From NCBI GenBank assembly GCA_937871285.1, contig CALMQS010000029.1, positions 1-64,000 of the forward strand: a DNA stretch of 64,000 nt, in the 5' to 3' direction. The notes under the pieces were generated by a model. The model saw only the letters and a program-made list of their open reading frames with translations, had not been told where the DNA came from and did no database searches. The DNA comes from an uncultured Sphingobacteriales bacterium (GTDB taxonomy: Bacteria; Bacteroidota; Bacteroidia; Chitinophagales; Chitinophagaceae). The translations under genes and the position numbers were made by a program. Shown here piece after piece: positions 26,524 to 35,985 of this stretch (its first letter is position 1; each line of letters opens with the position of its first letter).

Positions 26524-28514
26524 ATACACGAATGAGGATTGTATTATCCGTATTTTTTTTGCTGATCTTCCATTTGGCATGGGGCCAGCAAAAACCCGGA
26601 ACGGCCGTTACTCCTGTATCTTCAGCGCAAACTAAAGACAGTGTCCGGGAAGTACACCTCATCCGCTCCGACGTACTAAAATTTGAAAAGAAAGACAGTA
26701 CTGAATTACAAATATTAGTAGGCAATGCCATGCTTCGCCAGGAAAATACATTTTTCAACGGCGATAGTATTATTATGAATAAGCAGCAAAATGTAATTGA
26801 GGTTTTTGGCAATATTCATATTAATGATGCAGACAGCGTAAATGTGTATGCGCAATATCTTATTTATTATGGCAATACCAGGATTGCACATCTCCGGAAA
26901 AATGTAAAGCTCAGCGACGGAAAAGCAACGCTTACTACAGAAGCGCTGGAATATGACCTGAATACCAAAACAGGCATTTACCTTGATGGCGGCAAAATTG
27001 TAACATCCACCTCTACCCTTACCAGTAAAGAAGGCTATTATTATGCAGATACAAAAGATGCGTATTTCAGAAAAAATGTTCATCTCATAGATCCTGAATA
27101 TACCATGGCAACGGATACCCTTCTGTATAATGCGGAAACACAAATTGCCACTTTTGTATCGCCTACTACCATTAATGATGGCAAATCCATTATACGAACA
27201 TCCGATGGTTATTACGATATGAACAAAGGATTCGCGAACTTTGGCAAACGCCCGGTTATTGAAGACAGCACGCAATACATTACCGCTGATCATATTCAAT
27301 TCGACAAAACTACTGGCGAGGGACACGCGCAAGGTAATTTTGTATACATTGATACAACGCAGGGCGTAACGCTTTTATCGGAAAAAAGTGATTTTAACCG
27401 GGATACGAAAACGGTACTCGCCACGGGGAAACCGGTAATGATCATTAAACAGGATAATGACTCCATATTTATTACCGGCGATTCGCTGTATTCGGGTATT
27501 AAAATGGATACTTTATATGTGAAAGACAGCAGCGTATCTGACGGTTCTTTAAACTCCCAGCCTGACCAGTCTGCTCTTTTTCCGCAACAGGACAGTACGG
27601 TGCTTCCTGAACCCGGCCGGAATACCTCGATGAAGCTGTTAGAAAGACCACTCCGCGCTGACGTATCAAATAAACCTCCTTTGTTGAACAGGAATAAGCC
27701 CTTACAGGCAAAAGACACTGCAAGCCAGCCACACGCCGATACTCTCATAGCCAAGCAGCAAATAGTAGCAAATGATCCTGTAAATATTCCGGTCGTTACC
27801 TCAACAGATTCCATACTACTGCCGCCGCTGGTTAAAGATTCGCTCCCCGGGGATGGCAGCGATAGCCTGGCAATTCGTGCAAAAACACTACCCGGAGCAG
27901 AAGCAGATACGGTTAAAGGAGTACAGGTGCAGGATATTGACAGGATAGACAGTGTGCGTTTTTTCCAGGCATTTCGTCATGTACGGATATTTTCCGATTC
28001 CATGCAGGCGGTTTGCGACAGTATGTTCTTTTCGGGAAGAGATTCTATTTTCAGGCTATACATAGATCCGATTGTGTGGGCAAAAGAAAGCCAGATTACG
28101 GGAGATACCATTTACCTGTATACCAGGAACAAGAAGCCGGATCATATTGAAGTGCTTGAAAATGCTTTCAGCATCAGCAGGAGTAATGATAGCTTTTATA
28201 ACCAGTTGAAGGGAAATGTGATCAACGGTTTTTTTAAAGACGGCGACATAGACCACATTGTGGCTAAAGGCAGCGCCGAAAGCCTGTATTATTTGCAGGA
28301 TAACGACAGCGCCTATACAGGCGCCAATTATGCACAGGCAGATTTGATTAACCTGTATTTTATACAAAAGGAGCTCGATAAAATTACATGGCTTTACCAG
28401 GTGAAAGGGGGATTTTACCCGGTAACGCAGGTGCCGGAAGAGAGACGCAGGTTTAGAAACTTTAAATGGGAAGAAGCCCGCCGGCCTAAAACGCGGATGG
28501 AATTGTTTGAGTGA
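26520..28514 (+). CDS. OstA-like (LptA-type) protein
   Basis: This 664-residue exported protein (signal peptide ending LAWGQQ) contains OstA/LptA-like beta-jellyroll repeats over about residues 30-330 (ATLTTEALEYDLNTKTGIYL, DTLLYNAETQIATFV). A Pro/Ser/Asp-rich middle (about 350-470) leads to a second OstA-like region. In Bacteroidota it likely bridges the periplasm for LPS together with the LptD-like protein encoded nearby. The start overlaps the MlaD stop by 4 bp, and the 3' end overlaps the convergent glycosyltransferase by 29 bp. Confidence 0.85.
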   Translation: MNTRMRIVLSVFFLLIFHLAWGQQKPGTAVTPVSSAQTKDSVREVHLIRSDVLKFEKKDSTELQILVGNAMLRQENTFFNGDSIIMNKQQNVIEVFGNIHINDADSVNVYAQYLIYYGNTRIAHLRKNVKLSDGKATLTTEALEYDLNTKTGIYLDGGKIVTSTSTLTSKEGYYYADTKDAYFRKNVHLIDPEYTMATDTLLYNAETQIATFVSPTTINDGKSIIRTSDGYYDMNKGFANFGKRPVIEDSTQYITADHIQFDKTTGEGHAQGNFVYIDTTQGVTLLSEKSDFNRDTKTVLATGKPVMIIKQDNDSIFITGDSLYSGIKMDTLYVKDSSVSDGSLNSQPDQSALFPQQDSTVLPEPGRNTSMKLLERPLRADVSNKPPLLNRNKPLQAKDTASQPHADTLIAKQQIVANDPVNIPVVTSTDSILLPPLVKDSLPGDGSDSLAIRAKTLPGAEADTVKGVQVQDIDRIDSVRFFQAFRHVRIFSDSMQAVCDSMFFSGRDSIFRLYIDPIVWAKESQITGDTIYLYTRNKKPDHIEVLENAFSISRSNDSFYNQLKGNVINGFFKDGDIDHIVAKGSAESLYYLQDNDSAYTGANYAQADLINLYFIQKELDKITWLYQVKGGFYPVTQVPEERRRFRNFKWEEARRPKTRMELFE

Positions 28515-29664
28515 GCACTTGCTGGTACAGGCTATAAAATTGTTTGCCAATTACGCTATAATTGTATTTCTTTTCCGCGTCTTTTGCAATCTCATAGCGA
28601 TTAAATGAATCATAATTATCTATCATCCGGATCATTGCTTCAAGCAGTTCTCCTTCATTCTCAGATTGAACAAGCCATCCGTTTGAATCATTAACAGCTT
28701 CCGGGATACCCCCAACATTTGTAGCAATTACCGGTAATCCGCAACACAATGCTTCAATGATTACACAGGGAAAATTCTCATACCTGCTAAACATAACTAA
28801 GGCGTGAGCATATTGCATCTCCATTGCCACCTGCTCATGAGACAGGATGCCCGTCCACCTGACCATTTTATCAAGTCCCAGCGAAGCTGCCAGTTGCCTT
28901 AATTGAGGGGTTTCCCACCCGGCCAGGATACATTCCCAATTGACACGTTGAGATTTTAGCTTGGCCAATACATTTAAAATTCCTTCAACATTTTTGGGAT
29001 GATTCATAGTTGACGCGTGAAAGAACCGGAATACCGGGGACTGGTTTTCCCCTGGGAAGAAAACATTTGTATCAACTACATTATGAATAACAAGGAGAGA
29101 TGGAAGTCTGAAAATTTCCTGTAGCCGCTTACCGAGTACCTTTGATACTGTTGTAACTTTAGCGGCATGTTTAAATATTCCGGACACCGTATGCCGGTAA
29201 TAAGCGCTACGGTTAAAATAATTGTCTGGAATGAGTTTATAGTAAGCGGAGGAATGTTCCGAAATGATGTACGGTATACTCCATTTCTTTTTTATCCATT
29301 TTGCAATCACCCCGGATTTCATTGGAACGTGGACGTGTACAAGATCAGGGAGACCAGCTTCTTTAAAATGATTCCGGATGAACCTCCTGTATGTTAAATA
29401 ATATTTTCCATTATATATTATTTTATCAAGCAGCGGAATACCTGTTCTTTTAAATGCAAAATATATGATGTATTCTTTTACATTTTCAGCTTCTTTTATT
29501 TCAACCTTTTTCCGGAGAACTTCAATTTGGGGACCGTATTGTACGATATGTATAACAGTGATAGCTGAATATTTTGATACAGCTTTTGCATGACGTTGTA
29601 TGAAATCACCATCAAATGGATTAAATTTATTGGGATACCAATTTACGAGCCAAAGTACTTTCAT
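28486..29664 (-). CDS. Glycosyltransferase family 4
   Basis: The 392-residue GT-B glycosyltransferase begins MKVLWLVNWYPNKFNPFDGD and has the GT4 donor-binding signature in ALVMFSRYENFPCVIIEALCCGLPVIATNVGGIPE, with the E-x7-E motif. It likely adds a sugar in surface polysaccharide or LPS synthesis. I start at the ATG 29664 because the methyltransferase stop ends one base before it, and the longer frame (to 29703) lies inside that gene. The operon order is flippase, methyltransferase, glycosyltransferase. Confidence 0.93.
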   Translation of the reverse strand: MKVLWLVNWYPNKFNPFDGDFIQRHAKAVSKYSAITVIHIVQYGPQIEVLRKKVEIKEAENVKEYIIYFAFKRTGIPLLDKIIYNGKYYLTYRRFIRNHFKEAGLPDLVHVHVPMKSGVIAKWIKKKWSIPYIISEHSSAYYKLIPDNYFNRSAYYRHTVSGIFKHAAKVTTVSKVLGKRLQEIFRLPSLLVIHNVVDTNVFFPGENQSPVFRFFHASTMNHPKNVEGILNVLAKLKSQRVNWECILAGWETPQLRQLAASLGLDKMVRWTGILSHEQVAMEMQYAHALVMFSRYENFPCVIIEALCCGLPVIATNVGGIPEAVNDSNGWLVQSENEGELLEAMIRMIDNYDSFNRYEIAKDAEKKYNYSVIGKQFYSLYQQVLTQTIPSAF

Positions 29665-29665
29665 A

Positions 29666-30400
29666 CTATTTTCGTTTAAAAGTGCCGATAAGGCAGTCTC
29701 CAAGTAAAGGGAACCTTTGCAAAATAAAATTAATCCGCTTATCTTTTTGAAAGTACATACCAGACATAATATTATCTATTTCAAATTTGTCATCCGGAAA
29801 TAAACGCAAAAGGGTAACCGGCGAAAAATACCAGTAATGATCCGGGTGAATCATTTCCTTACCGTGAAGGCTTCCGGCAATGGCGTTTAATGACGTATAG
29901 TTTGGTACGGTAACCAGAAAAATAGTAGCAGGAGGAAATATATTGTATAGATTTTCTATAGCCTGATGCGGATCCTTAAGATGCTCAAGGATTTCACCTA
30001 ATAATACAATATCAAATGATTGATCAATTATTTTTAGTGATTCTTTGTCTAAAATATCCCCTTTACCAACCCGGCTATCGCCTGTAATTTGAATATACGT
30101 ATTTAAAGATGCTTCCTGGTTGTCAATGCCAAAAAGGGTTTTAGTAACTTTTTTGAGCTGTAGATGTAAAAGTTCCCCGGTATTAATTTTTTCCTGAGTG
30201 TAAGGACAGTCTGTAAATCCGAAATGCAAAACCGTTTTACCTGAACAATATTGCAAAATGTAATCAATCCGATTTACAAGTGCAATGGGAGATGGTAAAA
30301 TGCTATCCGCCGCCGGTGTTATCCTGTGCTTCAATGATCTTCTTAGCCAGAGTAAGCCGGCAAACAGGTTAGCCCATCTGAGTTTGTTTAACGATTTCAT
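29666..30400 (-). CDS. Class I SAM-dependent methyltransferase
   Basis: The 244-residue protein has a Rossmann methyltransferase core: YCSGKTVLHFGFTDCPYTQ (SAM loop), FDIVLLGEILEHLKDP (post-I acidic region) and IFLVTVPNYTSLNA. EHLxxP is typical of Methyltransf_23-like enzymes acting on sugar or polysaccharide intermediates. It lies between the flippase (12 bp upstream) and the glycosyltransferase, suggesting modification of the polymer made by this operon. Confidence 0.9.
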   Translation of the reverse strand: MKSLNKLRWANLFAGLLWLRRSLKHRITPAADSILPSPIALVNRIDYILQYCSGKTVLHFGFTDCPYTQEKINTGELLHLQLKKVTKTLFGIDNQEASLNTYIQITGDSRVGKGDILDKESLKIIDQSFDIVLLGEILEHLKDPHQAIENLYNIFPPATIFLVTVPNYTSLNAIAGSLHGKEMIHPDHYWYFSPVTLLRLFPDDKFEIDNIMSGMYFQKDKRINFILQRFPLLGDCLIGTFKRK

Positions 30401-30412
30401 ATTGAACTGTAG

Positions 30413-31705
30413 TTAATGAAACTTATGAATAAGCCAGGTTTTGATTGTTTGGATATCTCTTTTCTGCAACACCAGCAATTCCTTCCAACTTAAAGTATAT
30501 TGGAGGGTGAACATACGAATAAGAAATACAAGACTTACAAAATATCCTATGCTGCTTACCAATGCGGCTGCTTTTATACCTTTTTCAGGAATAAAAATAA
30601 TGTCGCCGGCAACTATTACTGCAAGGCCAAGTGCGGAACAAATAATATTCAGTACTACTCTGTTTTGCCCGGCAAAATAAGCGCCAAGCAGATTTAATAT
30701 ACTAAGAAAAAAGATACCAGGAATAAGTAAAAGATAGGGAATGTACATATTGTCAAAAGTATTTCCATACAGCAAAGGGAAAATCCAATATCCAATAGAT
30801 ATTAAAATGAGCGAAATGAAAATATAGGAACTGGTAATCACCCTGGAAAGAAATAGTACAGATTTCTTCGCTGATTCCTTGTTGTTTCCTGCAGAAATTG
30901 GAAATATTGCACTGGCCATTATTGCCGGTATCACAAGGAACATATGTACTAATTTAGACACTTGTATATAGTTGCCCAGATCATCGGCAGAACAGTACCT
31001 TTCAACAAACCAGTAATCAATCCTGTATAGAAGAAAAAAAAGGAGGTTGGCTCCAAAGGCCTTAAGTGCATACCGGAATACAGGTAGTAGGGTTTTCTTC
31101 GAAGGAAATACTATTTTCCATCTTTTCCGCTTCCGCAACACAAAATAGCCCCCTACCAAAATACCCTGCATTAAAAATCCCAAAAAGTAGATGGTTGTAT
31201 ATTGATTCTGATCAATCCAGTATCCTTCACTAAATGGCATAAGTAATATCAATAGAAAATTGACTAACGTCATAATGATGTTAGGCGTAAAAAAATCCCT
31301 TTCTGCATAAAAAATCGCAGTAAAAAAATTAATCAGAACACAACCTCCGATATAACAGATCGTTTCAAAATAATAGGGGCTGTGAGATGGAGGGATGGCT
31401 TCTGAAAATATTAATATTTTCAGTATCAGACAGATCAAAGTTGTGGAGATCACCGACCAGGCTATGGCAAAATTGGAAAGCACGAATGATTCCGTTTTTC
31501 CAGAAGCAATATAATAAGCAATGCCCGATTCCAGGCTCAGGCTGCTAATCGTAACAACTAAGGCCAGGCTATTAGTAATAAAATAAATGAGCCCGCTATC
31601 TGCAGCTTCATAATAGCGGGCAATCATTATATTTAATCCTAGGACCGAAACAAAATATATTCCTCTCCACAATATACTTTGGTATATAAGGCGCTGGAAT
31701 ATCAT
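30413..31705 (-). CDS. Polysaccharide flippase (Wzx/MATE-like)
   Basis: This 430-residue polytopic protein has about 12 hydrophobic segments and a start typical of oligosaccharide flippases (QSILWRGIYFVSVLGLNIMI). Later motifs include DYWFVERYCSADDLGNYIQV and AYFAGQNRVVLNI. It would move undecaprenyl-linked glycans across the inner membrane. It heads the three-gene minus-strand operon with the methyltransferase and GT4. Confidence 0.9.
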   Translation of the reverse strand: MIFQRLIYQSILWRGIYFVSVLGLNIMIARYYEAADSGLIYFITNSLALVVTISSLSLESGIAYYIASGKTESFVLSNFAIAWSVISTTLICLILKILIFSEAIPPSHSPYYFETICYIGGCVLINFFTAIFYAERDFFTPNIIMTLVNFLLILLMPFSEGYWIDQNQYTTIYFLGFLMQGILVGGYFVLRKRKRWKIVFPSKKTLLPVFRYALKAFGANLLFFLLYRIDYWFVERYCSADDLGNYIQVSKLVHMFLVIPAIMASAIFPISAGNNKESAKKSVLFLSRVITSSYIFISLILISIGYWIFPLLYGNTFDNMYIPYLLLIPGIFFLSILNLLGAYFAGQNRVVLNIICSALGLAVIVAGDIIFIPEKGIKAAALVSSIGYFVSLVFLIRMFTLQYTLSWKELLVLQKRDIQTIKTWLIHKFH

Positions 31706-31766
31706 GTATTTAATCCGGATTCACCAATCATAGAAAATACTGCTAAAAACGATACCTATATTCCGT

Positions 31767-32528
31767 CTATTTCAACGCATCAATGATCTGCCCAAAATCC
31801 GCAGCAATTAACGATGCTCCGCCTACCAAACCGCCATCCACATCGGGCTGTGCAAAAAGCTCTTTCGCATTGCTGCCCTTTACACTGCCGCCATATAAAA
31901 TGGGAACTTCACCGGCAACGGTATCGCCATACTGCCTGGCAAGTACATTACGCAGGTGCGCATGCATTTCCTGGGCCTGTGCGGCCGTAGCTGTTTTACC
32001 AGTACCTATAGCCCATATTGGTTCGTAGGCAATTACCATTTTCTGTATCTGCTCTTCAGAAAGATTAAACAAACTTTCCTTTAATTGCTTTTCCACGTAA
32101 TCGTTCTGGGCGCCCGACTCCCTCACCTGCAATGCTTCGCCGCAACAAAAGATAGGTGTTAAGCCATACGTTAATGCCATACCCGCTTTTTCTTCGAGCA
32201 TGGCATTGGATTCACCAAAATATTCGCGCCTTTCCGAGTGTCCCAGTACCACGTATTCCACACCGATGGATTGCAGCATTTCCGCCGATGTTTCGCCGGT
32301 ATACGCACCGCTGCTTTTGGTATAGCAGTTTTGTGCCGCAGTAAAAAAATTCAGTTTTCCCGATATTTTATCCTGTGCCAGCAGCAGGTAAGGAAAGGGA
32401 ACTGCAAAAACAACTTTTTGATGCGCCTGCAAATCGTGTGGCGCTTTTAATATTTCGTCAAGTAAATGCGTTGCCTGATCAAGCGTTAAATTCATTTTCC
32501 AGTTGGCTGCTGCTATCTGTTGTCTCAT
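31767..32528 (-). CDS. tpiA: Triosephosphate isomerase
   Basis: The 253-residue TIM-barrel enzyme interconverts dihydroxyacetone phosphate and glyceraldehyde 3-phosphate. It shows AANWKMNL (catalytic Lys), GHSERREYFGES (catalytic His), the catalytic Glu loop AYEPIWAIGTGKTA and the phosphate-binding ILYGGSVKGSNAKEL. Its start overlaps the upstream GlmU-like gene by 4 bp (ATGA), so the two are translationally coupled. Confidence 0.98.
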   Translation of the reverse strand: MRQQIAAANWKMNLTLDQATHLLDEILKAPHDLQAHQKVVFAVPFPYLLLAQDKISGKLNFFTAAQNCYTKSSGAYTGETSAEMLQSIGVEYVVLGHSERREYFGESNAMLEEKAGMALTYGLTPIFCCGEALQVRESGAQNDYVEKQLKESLFNLSEEQIQKMVIAYEPIWAIGTGKTATAAQAQEMHAHLRNVLARQYGDTVAGEVPILYGGSVKGSNAKELFAQPDVDGGLVGGASLIAADFGQIIDALK

Positions 32529-33688
32529 GGTATGGTTTGTTTATAAAGATGGTCAAGTATTTGTATATCACCCTGTGTTAAATCGTGCTGCTTTAATTTT
32601 TTCCAGTTAGCAATATGTTCAATGGCTTTATCAAAGATATAGCGCTGCGTATAACCCCAGGTAAAATCGGGCAGGTGCTTTGGAGCAAATCCCTGTCCAA
32701 ATATATTAGTGGCTATTCCTGCAAAAGTACCGGTATTAAACGAAGTATTAATAGCGCTGCGGCTATAATCACCCATTAATAATCCACATTTTAAGCCAAC
32801 AGGCACACTATCGCTTTGCCCCTTATTGCTATATACAACAGCAGCATCGTTCCTTACATTAGAATTGGATGTGCCTGCGCCAAGGTTGCACCACTCCCCT
32901 ATTACCGAGTCGCCCAAATAACCATCATGGGCCTTATTGCTGTAACCCATCATTACACTGTTTTTAATTTCACCACCGGCAGTACAATAAGGTCCGAGGG
33001 TGGTTGCGCCGTATACTTTAGTACCCATTTTTAATACGCTTCCCGCTCCCATGGCAAAAGGCCCCCGTATCATACACCCCTCCATAATAACGGCATGCTT
33101 TCCCAGGTAAACAGGTCCTTCCGATGCATTAATGAAGCAATGCGATATGGCTACTCCGTCTTCAATAAAAATATGCTCCGGCGCCGTCCATCCATAAATA
33201 TTTGCAGCGGACTGATGTAGCCTCTCAGCGGTTATTAAAGCGAAATCGCCCCGGATCAAATCGTCATTCCATTGAAAGATATGCCAGGGATATATTATTT
33301 TTTTCAGGATAAGATCGCAGGGGATGCATTTTTTAAATTTTCCCGGAACAATTGTATGTATGCTCCAGTCTTCATTGGCAGGCGAAACCGCGGCAATAAC
33401 CGCTCCATCCTTAACAATAGCTTCGTTCACCTGTAAATTCATGATTTGGGCTACCAGGCTATTATCTGCAATTACAGCGGCGTTGATCAATATCTTTTCT
33501 CCGGCCGGAGGATGGGGATATGCTGCCTGCAAATAGGGCGCTGTAAGAACATATACTTTTTGGCCCGTCAGCTTTTCCCATCTTTCCCTGATGGTAAATA
33601 TACCCGCGCGGATATCGGCTATAGCGCGGATGCCTGTAAAAGGATGCAACAGGTTCCTGTGCGGAGTGTCAAATAATATGAGCGACAT
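32525..33688 (-). CDS. GlmU-like nucleotidyltransferase/acyltransferase family protein
   Basis: The 387-residue protein begins ILFDTPHRNLLHPFTGIRAI, the start of the Bacteroidota GlmU-family protein (UDP-sugar pyrophosphorylase-like), and ends in left-handed beta-helix hexapeptide repeats (IFIEDGVAISHCFINASEG, AVVYSNKGQSDSVPVGLKCG). The canonical GlmU G-G-x-G-T-R nucleotide-binding loop is not visible, so activity is uncertain; it is not the main GlmU. Its stop overlaps the tpiA start. Confidence 0.82.
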   Translation of the reverse strand: MSLILFDTPHRNLLHPFTGIRAIADIRAGIFTIRERWEKLTGQKVYVLTAPYLQAAYPHPPAGEKILINAAVIADNSLVAQIMNLQVNEAIVKDGAVIAAVSPANEDWSIHTIVPGKFKKCIPCDLILKKIIYPWHIFQWNDDLIRGDFALITAERLHQSAANIYGWTAPEHIFIEDGVAISHCFINASEGPVYLGKHAVIMEGCMIRGPFAMGAGSVLKMGTKVYGATTLGPYCTAGGEIKNSVMMGYSNKAHDGYLGDSVIGEWCNLGAGTSNSNVRNDAAVVYSNKGQSDSVPVGLKCGLLMGDYSRSAINTSFNTGTFAGIATNIFGQGFAPKHLPDFTWGYTQRYIFDKAIEHIANWKKLKQHDLTQGDIQILDHLYKQTIP

Positions 33689-33904
33689 GCTTAAAGAATG
33701 GATTCAAATTTCCTGTGTAATATCTGAAATCCCAAATTTGATTGTAATTTCAGGATGATAATCCAATCTTTGGCGCAGCATTGGTGATGATTGAGGGATC
33801 ATTTTTCTTTCAAACATGATGGTATTCACCCTGCAATACGGCTTTGCCTACCCCGAAATAGTCTTATGTTCAGAAACTATGTAAAGGAATTATGGTTTTT
33901 CTAT

Positions 33905-33912
33905 TAAATTTG
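33905..33912 (+). promoter_or_regulatory. Bacteroidota -7 element upstream of the ECF sigma gene
   Basis: TAAATTTG fits TAnnTTTG and ends 28 bp before the TTG start of the ECF sigma factor. A matching -33 TTTG is not evident. The 252-bp gap (33689-33940) holds no gene. Confidence 0.45.
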
Positions 33913-33940
33913 GAAGAACGAAATCAGAGATTAGTAGTCA

Positions 33941-34540
33941 TTGTCAAACACAAACACATATCATGAAACAGCTCTGCTGCACCGGGTTGCCGAAGGCGAT
34001 GAATTGGCCTTCCGGCAGGTGTATGACCATTACACCAGGCGCATTTATTCCTATGCCCTGAACCTGACTGAATCGGAGGACAAAGCGGCCGAAGTGGTGC
34101 AGGAGGTATTTCTGAAATTGTGGCAAAACAGGCAAAAATTGCCGGAAGTTCAGCAGTTTAACGCTTGGCTTCATGCTATTGCCCGGAACGTTTTTTTCAA
34201 TGCCATTAAAAGAAAAGCGCAGGAATCCGTTGCCCTTCGGCAGCTATACATCACTCGAAGGGAGGCCATCCATGAAACCGAGTATTTCGTCCTTGACCGG
34301 GAAAATGATGCCCTCCTGCAACAGGCTCTTGCCCGGCTTCCTGATCAGCAAAAGCTGGTTTTCCAACTCCGCAGCCAGGGAATGAAGCAGGACGAAATTG
34401 CCAGCCAGCTACAAATTTCAAAAAACACTGTAAAGGTTCATCTGAACCGCGCTTTGAACAGCATCAGGGATTACCTGGGCACTCATACCGATACTGCCCT
34501 TTCCCTTCTGGTCATCCTCCTTTCAGGAAAACAGCCCTGA
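33941..34540 (+). CDS. ECF-type RNA polymerase sigma factor
   Basis: The 199-residue protein is a sigma-70 family ECF factor: region 2 in YDHYTRRIYSYALNLTESED with EVVQEVFLKLWQNR, and region 4 in LPDQQKLVFQLRSQGMKQDE with QISKNTVKVHLNRAL. The start is TTG, because in-frame TAG codons lie immediately upstream and no ATG occurs before region 2. It is followed by FecR and SusCD genes, the standard Bacteroidota arrangement in which the outer-membrane transporter signals through FecR to this sigma factor to induce the locus. Confidence 0.93.
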   Translation: MSNTNTYHETALLHRVAEGDELAFRQVYDHYTRRIYSYALNLTESEDKAAEVVQEVFLKLWQNRQKLPEVQQFNAWLHAIARNVFFNAIKRKAQESVALRQLYITRREAIHETEYFVLDRENDALLQQALARLPDQQKLVFQLRSQGMKQDEIASQLQISKNTVKVHLNRALNSIRDYLGTHTDTALSLLVILLSGKQP

Positions 34541-34663
34541 AAAAATATTTTCCCGTCTTGTAATACCACCTTCCTTTTTTGAACTCCTACTATATGTTGT
34601 CCAACCTTCGGGTTAAATTTTGATCAATTTACTACGGGCAGCCAACGGAAAAATGATTGAGCT

Positions 34664-35851
34664 ATGCAACAAAGCGACAGATTAACCTACCTTTTTCAGC
34701 AATACCTGGATAAAACCTGCACCCGGCAGGAAAGGGAGGAGCTGTTTCAATACATCAGCGAAGCGCAAAACGACCAGGAACTAAAAAAACAGATCGAAGT
34801 CACCTTTAACGGCAAATTTTTACTGCACAATCAGGATCATGAGCAGGCCGATCTTATTTTCCAAAACATTATAGCGGCCGAAACACAACCCAGCGTTCGG
34901 AGAATGGGTTTTTGGAAATATGCCGCTGCCGCCTCCATCGTGCTGGCTGTTGGCGTGAGCAGCTATTTTCTTTTATTCAACAAGATTGAAAAACCATCTG
35001 AGATAGTAACCACATCCCCTAAGGATGTAGAAGCCCCTAAATACACTAGGGCCATTATCACCCTTGCAGACGGTAGAACGGTTGCCATTGACAGCGTAAC
35101 CAGTGGTATGCTGGCGCAGCAATCGGATGTAACTGTTACCAAAACTGCCAATGGAAAAATTGTCTATGGAGGCAATGCAGACGAAATTGTTTACAACACA
35201 CTTACTAACCCAAGAGGCAGTAAAGTAATAGATATGCAGTTGGCTGATGGTTCGCATGTATGGCTGAATGCCGGTTCATCTGTTACTTATCCTATCGCAT
35301 TTATTGGGAATGAAAGAAAGGTTGAAATAACAGGCGAAGCCTACTTTGAAGTAGCGCATGATGCAACAAAACCATTTTTTGTTAGTAAAGGTGATATGCA
35401 TGTACAGGTGTTCGGCACTCATTTCAACGTGAATGCTTACGAAGATGAAAGCGATATCAAAATAACCTTATTAGAAGGTGCTGTGAAAGTAAGCAACGGA
35501 ATTAATGAAGGATTATTGAAGCCAGGACAACAAGCCCGGGTTGCAACCGGCAGTAACCCTTCGGCTTCACTCAGGGTGATAAGCAATGCTGATCTGGAAA
35601 CAGTAATGGCCTGGAAAAATGGTTTGTTCAGTTTTGACAATGCCGACCTTCCGGCTGTAATGCGGCAGTTATCAAGATGGTATGACATAGAAATTGAGTA
35701 TTCCGGAGAAGTCCCTGATATAAGATTTCAGGGAGAGATATTAAAGGACCTCAGCTTATCGCAATTGTTGAACGGACTTGGTAGTAGTACCCGTATCCAT
35801 TTTAAAATGGAAGGAAGTAATAAAGTAATTATCCTTCTGAATAAAAATTAA
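34664..35851 (+). CDS. FecR-family anti-sigma factor
   Basis: This 395-residue inner-membrane protein has a cytoplasmic N-terminal domain, one transmembrane helix (YAAAASIVLAVGVSSYFLLF, about residues 85-105), a FecR domain (ADGSHVWLNAGSSVTYPIAF, GEAYFEVAHDATKPFFV) and a C-terminal DUF4974-like domain (PDIRFQGEILKDLSLSQLLN). It holds the ECF sigma factor inactive until signalled by the SusC-like transporter encoded 134 bp downstream. A weak hairpin (CCGGG/CCCGG, about 35893-35921) follows before SusC. Confidence 0.93.
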   Translation: MQQSDRLTYLFQQYLDKTCTRQEREELFQYISEAQNDQELKKQIEVTFNGKFLLHNQDHEQADLIFQNIIAAETQPSVRRMGFWKYAAAASIVLAVGVSSYFLLFNKIEKPSEIVTTSPKDVEAPKYTRAIITLADGRTVAIDSVTSGMLAQQSDVTVTKTANGKIVYGGNADEIVYNTLTNPRGSKVIDMQLADGSHVWLNAGSSVTYPIAFIGNERKVEITGEAYFEVAHDATKPFFVSKGDMHVQVFGTHFNVNAYEDESDIKITLLEGAVKVSNGINEGLLKPGQQARVATGSNPSASLRVISNADLETVMAWKNGLFSFDNADLPAVMRQLSRWYDIEIEYSGEVPDIRFQGEILKDLSLSQLLNGLGSSTRIHFKMEGSNKVIILLNKN

Positions 35852-35985
35852 ATTGAAATAATGTAAGAAAAATACGAAGCAGACAATAAAAAACCGGGAC
35901 AAGTTTGGAACCCTTCCCCGGCTTTATTCAGGCTAATTGTTAACAGGCAAAACTGTTTATTATTTAACCCAAACAATGCAAAAGT

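Noticed and set aside
26715..27332. 205-codon frame antisense to the OstA-like gene
   Set aside because: It is Ile/Cys/Phe-rich shadow coding opposite a repeat protein and shows no family motif.
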